A DNA stretch of 64,000 bases, taken from Micropterus salmoides (Eukaryota > Chordata > Actinopteri > Centrarchiformes > Centrarchidae). Position numbers and translations under genes: made by a program. Every line of letters begins with the position of its first letter. The stretch's first letter is position 1. Shown here one piece after another: positions 12,076 through 23,558 of this stretch. The stretch is taken from the NCBI RefSeq assembly GCF_014851395.1, contig NW_024040817.1, forward strand, positions 16,870,610 through 16,934,609. The letters are read 5' to 3'. Below the pieces are notes generated by a model. The model was not told where the DNA came from. It ran no database searches and saw only the letters and a program-made list of their open reading frames with translations.

Positions 12076-14076
12076 TGTCTGTGTTATTAAAGGCTCTGTA
12101 CTCTGTTAAAAGCAGGGTATGCAGATGTTAATAACAATAGCCATCACATCTAACCTACTTTCACCAACCAGTATTGTAAGATACTTCCTTCTGTTCTCTT
12201 ACATTTGCAATGACTCGTCTTGTATTAGTATTGTAAACTGAAAACACTTTTTATTTCTCTTATAAATTTGTTGCAACCCTACTCATGGTACAGCAAAGTA
12301 TCTCAACCATATGAAAATTTTAAATAATGGTAATGTAGGACATGTAATGTACGTATGTTGTTGCTTTTTAACTTGTTATAATAATTATTTTAGGTTCTTT
12401 GTCTAATCTACATGGGTTTATTCTGTATTATTTTTTGCTTTATAAATCTAACAGTAAACTATTTTTTATTCTTCAGCGTTACCATCAGGTGTCATATAAT
12501 ACATCCTTGTTCACAGTCTTAGTCCAATACTGCTCATGGTGTCATTTTGAGATTGCTTTTCCAAATATGGAAATGGTTATATATTAAAATTGTAATATGT
12601 TCTCAATAAGAAAACTTAAAATGTAAAGGCTGTTAGTCATCAGTGTTATCTAGAAAATACAGAAAATCTGGGATACTTCTTCAGTTCCACCCTTACCATC
12701 AAACACTCTTCAGATATGTATTAAAAAAGGAACATCAAAGTGAAGATGCTGTAACTTTTCTGAAAATTTTTTGACAATGTTTCATTACTGCTGGGTAGGT
12801 CTATAATCTATTTCCTTTGAGACTTCCTTCTTAAGTCGAGATCACACAATTATGAGAGTGCTCATACTGATGGCAGGGCGGAAATTAATTAATAAATAAA
12901 CACTGCATTTTTACATTCATCAACATGCGGTAAGAATAGCTCTAATTATCACAGGTGAATTAACACTTTCATTTACGTGTCAAAAAATTAATTGTATCCC
13001 TTAACAGCTATTCCCATGGGGATGTTAAAGAAGAGATTTGGGAAGGTAAAAGGAGAAAAACACAACAGTACAGACCACCAGGAGTGCTAATTGCTGCTTT
13101 CAAAGCCTTGCATCAGCGTTACTGTCTTTCCTTAAGCGTGTACAATGTCCCACAGAGAGATGCTGTAGGTAGAACCTTGTTACAAATACATGGATGTCAA
13201 GTCTTGATCTGCAAGACCTGGCAGGGAAGTTCTCTTCATATTCACTAAACCAGCCAAGCTGACCAAGAACAAGCTGTATTTAGACAAGCAACAGCGTGAG
13301 GTAACTGCTGAGCATTAACGTGAGACAGGACTTAACTACATAAGTTGTATATGTGTATGGATATTTATGTACAGGTAGATTTATCAATTATAGCAAAGGT
13401 ATCATGGCTGAGTGCAAAATCACTTGCAATGTGGTAATACTCCAACATAGGGCTTCACATTAAAGGATTGCCAAAGTAAAACGCTCCGTCAGGCTAGTAA
13501 ATCTAGCAACTCCTTTGCTTGATCGGCCAAGTGGTTAAAAAAAGAATTAAACACATTGTTTTTTTACAGAGCTGACGATAGATGGAACTAAGTCATCTCA
13601 CTTCCTTCTCATTTCTGTTGAGAGTTGCACATGTGAAGGACCGATTGGGCTGCGGTTAAAGACACCCTTTATTAGCTGAAGCGCAAGCGAGCAACGATGT
13701 ATTGCACAGTTTGGCTCAAGTTTGAGAGCAAGGCAGATTCAACTGGGTAATTTTTTTTTAACAGTCTTTGTTGTTATTGGATAACTGCTAAAAAATAAAA
13801 CCATTATATAGGGGCAAGTAAAAATTGACTTAGGGCAAATATTTAGCTTGGGCAAGTGAAAAAAACTCATTAACATTGAACCCGACATGTGAGAACAGAA
13901 AACATTCATTTTGTGATACAGTAACCTTCTGAATTTCTGAAATGTCAGAAAATACATATAGCACACCAGCTCTGAATGGGAAGACGACAAACAGTCAAAC
14001 TATATAAAATTGCCTAAGGATCAATATCATCACACTAAAATCTCTGTTCACACCTGTCGAAGGTTAACTGTGAAGT
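12076..14076. other. Intergenic, nothing recognised
   Basis: AT-rich unique DNA. Open frames of 60-85 codons show no domain. Confidence 0.5.
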
Positions 14077-14428
14077 AGGGCTGAAAAAAACAAAAAAAAA
14101 AGTATTTTCATTATTGACTAATCTGTCAATTGTTTTTCAAATGAAACGTTTCATTTTCTTTTTTGAGAATGTAAGAAAAAATGCCCATCACAAGTTCCCA
14201 GGTGATGACTTCACATTGCTTGTTGGTCAAAGCCAAAATATATATTTAATTTACTATCACATAAACAGAGAAAGGCAGCAAATCCTCATATTTGAGAAGA
14301 TGGAAAAAGGGAATTTTCGACATTTTACATTTTAAATTGACTGCCACAGTAAATTATTATCAAAATAGTTGCAGATGAATTTTCTGTCAATCAACTAATC
14401 AATGAATAGATTAATAGTTTCAGCTGTA
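14077..14428. repeat. Teleost 'gattaatcgatta' interspersed repeat, near full length
   Basis: It begins AGGGCTGAAA and ends GTTTCAGCTGTA. Inside are TTATTGACTAATCTGTCAATTGTTTTTC, a TTTGAGAAGATGGAAAAAGGGAATTTTCGACATTTT segment and TTATCAAAATAGTTGCAGATGAATTTTCTGTCAATCAACTAATCAATG. This series is a familiar short repeat of teleost genomes. Further diverged copies lie at 47511-47750 and 56609-56800. Confidence 0.7.
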
Positions 14429-15559
14429 CTGTAAAGTAATGTGTGTTCTTTTTTGATAAGTACATTTTTCAGAAGGAAAGAAAGATGTGTGTGTGTTCTA
14501 GTTACTGACATAATGTCTGAGTGGGCATGCTCTATAATGCTCTTAATGTTTTTAAGTCTTCCCATTTTGTGCGTTAATGTCTTAGTGAATATCCTTGTAC
14601 CTGACCTGTGACTGAGTGTGTGAGTGAGTGAGTGAAAGTGAATGTAAGGATCACTTGCATACATACTTCGTGCATGTGTGGTCAACCCACCGGTGAATAC
14701 CACTGCATTAGCTAGGCCATTAACACATTTAGCTGTCTGTAGTGCCCGACTGTTAGTGACACGTTTGGGTCCCCTCACCACTTAGGCACCATATTTGACA
14801 GACAGGACTGACATGCCAAGTGACAATGTCACTGCTTAGGAGACCAAATGAGATGAGGTTTGTTGGTAACAAACCTCATCTCATGTGGTAACATTTAAGC
14901 AATAATAACACAAGAGGGAGGTATACCATGCAATATTAGCTGATATAGCTTTTCCTTTGTGCCATAGACCTCCACACGTATCCAAGAACTATTAAAAATG
15001 CATAGATAAGCCACAATGTTTACAATGAACATAGGTACTGCAGTTCATTTTGAGTTTATGCCATAAACAGTACACTGTCCTGTGGTTGTGAATACTCACT
15101 AGAGCATCATAGCCATGACAGATAGCCCTTTAAACAAATACTCATATTTGAGTATTGTTTGCTAAAACCTACAGCTTAGCTTTTTTCAAAAGATAAGATG
15201 TCTTCAGTAGTAATAAATGGGCTTGAGAGTGAGAGCCTCAAAGGGACGTTGGAAAATACTGAGATATAGACAATGCAAAATATTAAATGGGTAGGCCTGA
15301 GTATGTGTAAAAAAGGAAGTTATTAACAAATACACTGATGAAACTGAGGCAAAAATCAACCCAGGAAATTAACTTACAATTAAAGAAACAAGGGAAAAAA
15401 CAGCTTAACCCTGCTGCCTCACTACAAGCTGCCACCTACTCTCCTATTCCGATCACTACTTTGGATTGTCCATCCAAATCGAGCAAACAATTTTAGAAAA
15501 TCAGCAAAATAAAATGCCAATTAATACAAGTTACCATCCACTGCTGTTGCTTTTTTCAC
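14429..15559. other. Intergenic with one strong hairpin
   Basis: Mostly unique AT-rich DNA with a TGAG-rich stretch near 14612-14640. The notable item is the hairpin at 14843-14889. Around 15050-15140 a short piece ending in GCCATGACAGATAGCCCTTTAAA may be a repeat terminus. Confidence 0.4.
14843..14889. repeat. Near-perfect hairpin with 3-nt loop
   Basis: ATGAGATGAGGTTTGTT (14848-14864) is the exact reverse complement of AACAAACCTCATCTCAT (14868-14884), with only GGT between them. After one mismatch (14847/14885) four more pairs form, ACCA with TGGT. That makes 21 pairs in a 47-nt structure. It has no T run after it, and the surrounding DNA is not a recognised gene or transposon. Confidence 0.9.
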
Positions 15560-16056
15560 AGTTGTTTTTTTCTTTTTTTTGGTCTTTTTCATGGGAATTG
15601 TTGCCGACCAGCCAACTGGCAACATGTGAATGGCGGGTATCAGCACCAGTTTTTTTCCACTTCAAGCACTGGTTATATGTAAAAGCCAAGTGGCAACCTC
15701 CACTTGTTACGAGTGCAGTCAATGCGGAAGTAACTTAAACCTGCATTCTACAGCGCTGTTGAACAAGCTTATTAGAAGTTGGCTGTTAATTTTTTACTAG
15801 AAGTAAGTTTTATTTTAAGCCTGTTTTTAGCTAGCCAAAATTACCATCCTGGTTAAACTCACAGTTCACGTGAATTACAGATGCACCTAGCTAACCAAGC
15901 ATGCTCATCAAAATATCATCACATCCAGTGCCTGGCTGCAAAAAAATCAAGATAGTGGCGACCAAACTGCCAAACTCGAGGCTTCAAAACAGCAGTCTCA
16001 AACCGATGGGTGATGTCACATTGACTATGTCCGTTTCTTTTATACATTCTATGGTA
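15560..16056. repeat. Teleost interspersed repeat, diverged composite
   Basis: The right part (15943-16056) has AGATAGTGGCGACCAAACTGCC, CTCGAGGCTTCAAAACAGCAGTC and CCGATGGGTGATGTCACATTGACTATGTCC, ending TATACATTCTATGG. I recognise this as a very common teleost repeat. The left part contains GTGCAGTCAATGCGGAAGTAACTTAAACCTGCATTCT, also repeat-like. No coding potential. Confidence 0.6.
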
Positions 16057-18390
16057 CAAGCTGATACATTTTATACAAATATTTTTCTTGCTCTACTCCA
16101 GTGTCTGACCACATGCTGCTAGTGTCACTGTCAGATAGTGTAAATCCAAATGTGGATGATGTGAAGTGCTCCTCAATCGTAGCTCAATATACTGCACACT
16201 GCCAGTTCACCATAAATGAGGCCATTTGATGAGCTAAGTTTGGACACAAGGGGCTAATGTCGGCATTTAAGAGGAGACCTGGGAGAATAGATGGCCGAAC
16301 ATCACTCATTTTAATCACCTGTTTCATTATTCAGTGGATGGGTGCCACCTGGTCATACATGAAGGGTGTCAATGGGAACTGGCATCTAAAGAGGAGTGAG
16401 ACATCCTAAAGAGGAGCTGTGGCGAGTCCAGTCCAGAGAAACCTCTTTATTTTCAGCAGAGGCAGGAACACATTCGTCTGGCTCAGCGTCTGTGTGTGCG
16501 CTTTTTGAGAGATAGGAAATAAAAGAAATTGATTATATCTGTGTTGGTCCGATTCATCTTTGGAAATGAGGTCATTTTTTCAAATCTTCTTCACTGGAGA
16601 TTGCATCATTATGATGAAAATCCAAAGAAACGGTGTTCACATGGGTTGGAAGGTGCAGCAGAATTACAAAATGTTACCTCAAGTTCTGCTTTACTTTGTT
16701 TTGTCTGATTGAATGATTGGGGGCAGCCAGATGCAAGCTGGAGTCCTAGTTTGGTCTGAATCTGGATCAGTCTCTTTTTCCACATCAGATCACGTGTGAA
16801 GCCAGATGGTTAGAACTATCTTGCATAGCATTGTTTCTGTATAGTGCAGAGTACATTAAACAATTGAAGAAACAACATCAAAATATGTGTTTAAAAACTT
16901 ACCCTGGCTGCTTTTGCGTGTTTGAACAGTTCATCTCAGTTTTGGTTTTTGTACAATATTGTTGAAGGAAAGTGCAAGCAAAACTGACCTCCACTAACCA
17001 ATTCTAGGTTAAAGTCAGGATATAGGAAAGTTATCCCATGTCTATAGGATGATCCACACTCTCGCATCTCAATGCAGCCCTACCATCCACTTTTCAGAGG
17101 CACGCACCACAGAGGAGATAAGAGAGAGAATAAACTGTCAGCGGGCCGAGTTCGCCAGTCCCCTCTATATTCTTCACATTACTACTGAGGGAACAATGTG
17201 TCTGCAGTGGCAGGTGGCCATAGTTCATAATGTGCTGATGCTGACCAAGTGTCAGTTTGATCCATGGGATCGGTGAGTGGGACGGGGCTGTGGCTCCTGA
17301 ATCCTTAAGCAAGCAACTGTGTGGTGCTCCTATGGGGACGGTGTGAGACATGATACAGATGAGACCGGCAACTATCTGCCTAATGGCAGACAGATACAAG
17401 GTAGAGAGAGGAAGAAAGAGAGATGAAGAGGGAGAAAGACAGTACACAGGACAGATGAAGGGTTGCGTATCACATTTGGAAAAGGCACAAATGCAGATAC
17501 TGCACTTGTCATTCGGTGTTATTTGTCATCACAGGCCAGTAACTCTAAAACTAATGTACTGTATCTGTCCCATAAACAGCAAATGTAAGTGTTTGTAGGC
17601 CATTGTGTTTTAAGGACAGTCGTAACAGCTGATGTTGTGTGTTTGAATGGACTACTGAGGCTTTACCTCATAAAAGAGTTGCTCCCGTTAGAGAGTAAAC
17701 AAAATCCTCAACCTGCCTGTATTGTCACTTGTGTATCTGATAATACACGATGGGGCATTCTGATATAAGAAAATAAACGGATGAGGTTGAGATGAGTGTC
17801 AGTACAAAAAAAGTGGAGTTTCTTCTGTCAAAGTCATTATTTCCTTAGTGCAGTGCGTATCGAAACCTCTTTGAGTACGTTATTGCTCTCTAAGGTGGCC
17901 AGTTAGCAAAGGATAAAAGAGAGTCTGTTAATAAAACGTCCTCCATTTTTTCAGTTGGATGTATTCAGTTTAACACATAGTTGGGCTCAGCAAAAGAAAC
18001 GATACAGACACTGATCGCGAAAGAAATAATTAAAAACATGAGATGCTTCGATTTACCTGTCAACAACAAACAGAAAACCGATCACATCACAGAAACAAAG
18101 CCATTTCTTACCAATCATATGGCATTGGTATAGGAATGGACAGCCCACTTCCCAAAATAGGCATAGCAAGGTCTGATCAGTTCACTAAACTGGTTTTAAA
18201 AGTCGTGAAAGACGATGAGCTCCTTCATTGTAACAAGGTCACAAGACGTCTGTGGTGACATTTTGGCTATTGAAAGCCCCATTTGGCCATAAAGTTGATA
18301 ACGCAGTCCCACATGGAGTTAGGCTACTTGGAGTCTGATGTGAAACAGATTAAGGATGTGTATTTAAGTCTTCTTAAAATCTGTTACCAT
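16057..18390. other. Intergenic, nothing recognised
   Basis: Unique sequence. A 117-codon open frame on the minus strand at 17094-17447 and its + strand partners have no recognisable domain. No bounded repeat found. Confidence 0.5.
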
Positions 18391-18572
18391 GGGGTGTGGG
18401 TGGCTCAGTTGGAAGAGCACTTGCCCCATGTACAAGGCTGAGCCCTTATTGCAATGAGTCCACCCTGTGGCCCTTTGCTGCGTGATGTCCCCCCTCAACC
18501 CCATTTACAGATGCTATCCACTGTCATATCACTCTTTAATAAAGGCCCAAAAAATATCTTTAAAAAAATATT
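18391..18572 (+). mobile_element. tRNA-derived SINE, degraded
   Basis: The head GTGGGTGGCTCAGTTGGAAGAGCAC carries an A-box-like TGGCTCAGTTGG. It is followed by TTGCCCCATGTACAAGGCTGAG, a decayed B-box region (CAATGAGTCC), CCCTTTGCTGCGTGATGTCCCCC, and a tail AAAGGCCCAAAAAATATCTTTAAAAAAATA. This order matches a tRNA-headed SINE widespread in teleosts. TTACCA occurs both just before it (18384-18389) and just after the tail, a possible short target duplication. Confidence 0.8.
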
Positions 18573-18939
18573 ACCACCTGAAACATACACAGCAATGCAC
18601 AATTTATATTGATATCTACTGCTGGGGAATTTTAAAGATTCAGTCGTTCTTACGACTTTGGTGTGTTCATGTGCTCAATGTGGAATCAACATGGACACTA
18701 CTACAAAGATATATTGGTTTAGCATTGTCTGAGCAATTTAATTTCTAAAACAACAAAAAGGCTGTGAAAACTGTCAACATATGGTCCTCTTTTAATATCT
18801 TTGTATAATATAGACTATCCCTGGCAAACATTTTATTATTTGTGTTTTCTTATATATTTGTATACTGTTCTGTATACTTCTTTATGTCCCATGTACACTT
18901 TATTCCTCTTTTTGCAATAAAAAGGAGGGGGAAAAAACT
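18573..18939. other. Unique AT-rich sequence
   Basis: No gene or bounded repeat seen. Confidence 0.5.
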
Positions 18940-19375
18940 GATTTTTCCGACACCACATGAATGCACCATCAGTCACCACTCACCCCCCTCTCTTTCATAG
19001 CGCGGTGGAGAAGCTACAGTGGCCGAAATGTTCTTTCGGCAAGAAGTTTCACTTCTAATAAACCAGACGACTACTACTACTACCATTACTACTACTACTT
19101 TTTCTTCTTCTTGTACATATTGAACGTAGTGACATAACACGCTCTCAAGAGCCGTTTGTCCGTTTGGGCTACTGTAGAAACATGGTGCCGCAACATGGCA
19201 ACGTCCATGTAAGGAAACCCACGGTGTATGTAGATAGAAATGGCTCATTCCAAGGTAATATAAACATAACGGTTCATAATGTAAGGTCTTTATACACCAC
19301 TGAAAACAAAGTTATGCATATTATATTGCATTTCTTTCAATCGATCCTCCTAAATATTACAAACTGGACTTTTTA
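18940..19375. repeat. Teleost interspersed repeat with internal trinucleotide runs
   Basis: The right end reads ATTATATTGCATTTCTTTCAATCGATCCTCCTAAATATTACAAACTGGACTTTTTAA, and upstream are GAAATGGCTCATTCCAAGGTAATATAAACATAACGG and ATACACCACTGAAAACAAAGTTATGCATATT. I recognise these as a common teleost repeat. (CTA)n followed by (TTC)n occupies 19070-19112. The left boundary is uncertain. Confidence 0.6.
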
Positions 19376-19683
19376 AGCTTCCAAGAACGCTTCAATTCAG
19401 AACTACTGACATGATTGAATTGTAAAATGTTTGGATTAGGGCTAAGTTAAAACAAAGTTGCTTAAGGTTAATAGTAATGTAGCCTGAAGCACAAGTGTTG
19501 CTGCTATGGTTTCCTGCAGTTTAATACACCTTCAGCAGAAATTTAGAACAATGGTTCAACTGTTGAGTGGACTGTTTGAGGTGTCCTGATATTTTACTGG
19601 ACACCTACCAGCCTATCAGAAACAAGTATTTTCTGTAGCCATGAAAGATAACACAATATTTTGTATTTTGTGCAAGTTAGCTG

Positions 19684-19737
<54 letters not shown>
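19684..19737. repeat. (TG)n microsatellite, about 27 units
   Basis: Uninterrupted TG repeat followed by a TATA-rich stretch (19738-19764). Open frames of 69-125 codons across it are repeat artefacts. Confidence 0.98.
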
Positions 19738-19739
<2 letters not shown>

Positions 19740-19762
19740 ATATTTATATATATATGTATATA

Positions 19763-19990
19763 TATCCATCGTCAACCGCTTATCCTGCGTACAGGGTCGC
19801 GGGGGGCTGGAGCCAATCCCAGCTTACATTGGCCGAAAGGCCGCACATAGACAGACAAGCACTCACATCCACACCTACGGACAATTTTTGGAGACACCAA
19901 TTAACCTAGGCTGCATGTCTTTGGATGGTGGGAGGAAGCCGGAGCACCCGGAGAGAATCCACGCGGACACAGGGAGAACATGCAAACTCC
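19763..19990 (+). repeat. (ATCC)n-tailed teleost repeat, longest copy
   Basis: It contains CGTCAACCGCTTATCCTGCGTACAGGGTCGC, GGGGGGCTGGAGCCAATCCCAGC, ACACCTACGGACAATTTTTGGAGACACCAATTAACCTAGG and TGGGAGGAAGCCGGAGCACCCGGAGAGAATCCACGC, ending AACATGCAAACTCC. This is a hallmark interspersed repeat of teleost genomes, probably the 3' part of a LINE. The exact family was not determined. Confidence 0.75.
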
Positions 19991-21690
19991 ATATATGTGT
20001 GTGTGTGTGTGTAGAAGTGAAGAAGAAGATTTGTATAGACCACAGCAGCCTAGGAGGAAAGATGTAGCGTACTTGTCTGTTGCACTGACACGAATAAACT
20101 CAACTTTGGAGGGACATAGTTGGGACACAGTTGTTTACACACACACACACTCCTTGAGGCAGGTTTTGCAGTGAGCGATGAGCCGAGTGAGCGTGATCAA
20201 AGCAACAAAGCACAGCATAAGAGACACACACACACACCCACACATCTTGAGCAAAAAAAAGTACAACTCATGCACATGTCGACAGAGCTACTTTATCAGT
20301 CTCAGGATCTGACTCAACAGCATTTACATATTCAACAAACTGTCACATCCACAAATGCATACTGGAGCCGTAGGCATTTGTTTGAAATACATTAATTTAT
20401 TAAGTGATGAGTGAAATATTTGCTAAGTGACTATGTTTTCATGTCACCTAAACAATGCACCTGAAAGCTGTAATAAGTGTTCACTCAACAAAGCTTGATT
20501 GTGTAATGAGTGTTTTTAGTTAATCAATGAAAGGCAAGTCAGACAGGAAAGTGTTAATCTGATGGTAGATAGAAAAAGGACAAACAAATGAAGATAATCG
20601 GATGAAATTTTAAAGATACAGTATTTCTGTTACAAATGAGAAAAATACAATATACATAACGCATTTATGTGCAGGTATTGATGTTTCTTAATACAACTCA
20701 GTAATGGTTTATTTTCCTTGTTCGTATTCAACTGAGTCTGGTTGGATTTACCCTCCACAACATCCCTGACCCCAGCTCATCTTCTTTCATTGTCTCTCAT
20801 TGTTGCTGCTTTCGCCCCCCCTCCTCTTTCATTTCCAACTACTCCCTCCTTCTCTCCCTCTCTCCCTCTCTCTTTTGGTCTTCCTCTGCGATTTATTGCA
20901 CGGGGCAGGCAGACAGCAGAGAAACCTCCCTGTATGGAACGATCTGTCATCTCAACATTATCATCCAAACACACCGCCTTCCATATTGTGCTACAAGGGC
21001 TTGGGCAAATTGCTATTTTTATGGGACATGATAAAGGAAATGCAGCCTTATGTTCACATTTTTTACTGCCCAATGTTAGAGCAGGACATGCCATGATTCA
21101 CTATATTGGAAACTAGTTTGTGTAGTGTGTGCGTATGTGTGTGTGTGTATGTCTGTACTGGGTGGGTAGGTTGAAAGACAGAAAATGAACATGAATATTG
21201 TTGTAAAATTGTCAACCATTAGATAGTTCTACAGAGGTTGGATTCAATACATCCTTAAGTCATGTCAGTCTTAACAGCACTGAGTCTTGCACAGTTAAAT
21301 TAGAGTAAAAAGTAAAAAAGATTGAAGGATTAATCTCAGTTTCAAATGGCAACACTAGTGTATGTGGAATATGTTTAATCTCAAATAGATAAACACACAT
21401 ATATAAATTATTTCTAATCTATTTGGGTCAGCCACTGGTTATAAATCAAAAAGTGGAAAAGCTGGAAAGGGTAAAAGGGCAAAATAAAATGTGAGAGAGA
21501 GGGAAAAAAACAACTTTAAAGGCAAAAGGCAAACCTATTACCATGTTCTGTGGGTAAGATGAGTGAATGTTGACTTCATCTGTCTGCTCTCTTTTCTCCT
21601 CTCCTCTCTCTTCCCCTCTCCTGTCTTTTTCTCGCCTTCAATCCTTCTCTCCCCGAGCCCTCGGCATGCCTGACAGCCAGCGCTGCACCA
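19991..21690. other. Intergenic with short simple repeats
   Basis: Holds short CA/TG runs (about 19998-20012, 20138-20152, 20223-20240, 21129-21149) and a pyrimidine tract at about 20812-20880. Open frames of up to 124 codons have no recognisable domain. Confidence 0.5.
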
Positions 21691-21915
21691 AACTGACAGG
21701 CCCTCAAACCGTGGCCAAGAAAGCGAGCATTAATTAAGTCATTGCCGGACTGTAATTTCCTTGAGAAGTAAAAAAATTTCCTCACACGCGAAAAGGTTAC
21801 CAAGACCTTTTCTGTGTCAAAATTACCATGCGTCATGAATATTAATGCGCTTAATGAAGACAACCTTTGGTTCATCAAGAATGTTCCAGTAGCAGGTGCC
21901 AAGCTGATAAACTCA
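21691..21915. promoter_or_regulatory. Candidate conserved noncoding element
   Basis: Dense in homeodomain and POU-like AT cores set in unique sequence: GCATTAATTAAGTCATTG (about 21727-21744), and CATGAATATTAATGCGCTTAATGAAG (about 21834-21859). It is free of simple repeats, unlike its T-rich flanks. This texture is typical of conserved enhancers around developmental genes, but it is inference only. Confidence 0.4.
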
Positions 21916-23444
21916 CTCGGTGAAGGCTGTGTTGTTTTTTTTTCAGTTTTTCCTCTATCTCTTTCTTCTTTTTCCAGTTTTATGTCAGCTCCTTAGAGAG
22001 TCAGTTATTTAAATCAACATCTTCCTATCAGAATTTACTGACTCACATAAAAAAACACACACACACATCTAAACATCTTTTCCTCTTATTTACTCTTCCT
22101 TGTCCTTGGGTTTGTTTCTAAGGCTTGCTGACTTTGGTCGTCAGATTTTCGAAAGAAATGTTGTATTTAAATGTTTATCTCTCAGTCTGTGTGAGAGAAT
22201 AAAAAAAAGCACCTTTATAAATCTCTTAGAGTTAAAATAGCTTTTCTTTTAGCTGTGTAAGTTCATTGAAGTCTGTTAGCAAGCAATTATATCCTGTCTT
22301 AAACATGTTTCACTGCCTGTGAGCAATCCTTAGTGACTGTTAAAATATTTTAAAATGCCAATGAAAATCCTAGGCCTACATGTTCTTTGATTTCGAAGAA
22401 GTTGTTTTGAGCAAAATCCCTGCAAACAGCTCAAAGCTAAATGGTATGGTTAGTGTAGCTTAGTTTAGCTATATGACGATGTGTATCATTGTAGCTGTAG
22501 CTTGCTGCAGTTTGTTGTCCTCAAGAACACATTCCTGGTTAAAGGTCTAGTAAAGAGTCTTGTGTAAATAGCTGAAAACCACTAGCTGGGTAGTTAAAGT
22601 AGTTAACTAGCTAACTATAACAGCACAGAGAAGTGCTGGTAGTCAAATGCAGCTAACTCTTTAGATTCACAAATGTCAGTTGTGAAGTTTTTGTCTCACA
22701 TATGTCCAGGTCAGCTCATGTTTTTCTGTTTCTCCATAACAAGTTGGTCTCCCCAGAGTTAAAAGACAGGTTTGTATTTTCTCAAGTCTATCTTACAGCA
22801 CTGACATATAACATGAACGTTAAACAACAGTCACAGTTTGCTATAATCAGTTATACTTCTGTACAAAAATGCATTCTGATTCAGCCTGGCAATGTATTGT
22901 TTGTAGATTTTTTGCTAGTGTGTGACATGCAACTATCTGGAGTCATCACTCCGCCTCTGCTCAGCAAGAAAGCACTATCCGAGGAAAAACAACATTTTTA
23001 TGTTTTAAAAAGATGTCAATTTGGAAGATTTGCCTGATTTGTCTAACTCAGGCTTTTGAAGCCTAATTTTAACCTGGATAAATTTAGAATGCATTTTTTC
23101 ACAGCACATGGACTGTGAATTAGTGAAGTTAATTAAGACAGCAATAGCGCTAGCTAACTATTGCTGTTAGCTTATAGACCACTATTTGCCAATGGTTTGA
23201 CTCTTGTTTTAGGTCTTATGTTTAGGAATAAATAATTAAGGAAAATTTTGTGTCTGGGCTGTGATGTATTTAGTGTCACTGTCAATTGTCACAAGTCCAA
23301 AGGAAAATACTTTCCATGACATATTAAGGGGGTTGCAAAGGCCTCATACAGCAACTTGTGTCCACAACATGGATCGTTCCGTGTATAACTGACTTATTTT
23401 TTGTATTGACCTGCTGTATAATTGCCATGACTGTCCTCTGGCTT
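21916..23444. other. Intergenic, nothing recognised
   Basis: AT-rich DNA with many GTTAGC/AGCTAAC strings (22420-22660, 23130-23170), a texture often left by decayed DNA transposons. No element could be bounded and no gene is seen. Confidence 0.45.
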
Positions 23445-23558
23445 CCATCCATCCATCTATCGTCAACCGCTTATCCTGCGTACAGGGCTGGAGGCAATCC
23501 CAGCGGACATCGGGCGCAAGGCAGGGTACACCCTGGACAGGGTGCCAGTCCATCGCAG
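23445..23558 (+). repeat. (ATCC)n-tailed teleost repeat, internally deleted copy
   Basis: CATCCATCCATC followed by CGTCAACCGCTTATCCTGCGTACAGGG, then GCTGGAGGCAATCCCAGC and CACCCTGGACAGGGTGCCAGTCCATCGCAG. It shares the CGTCAACCGC variant with the other three copies in the window. Confidence 0.75.

Noticed and set aside
18391..18470. Possible tRNA gene
   Set aside because: The A-box-like start belongs to a SINE. The B box is decayed, no cloverleaf can be drawn, and a SINE body and tail follow.
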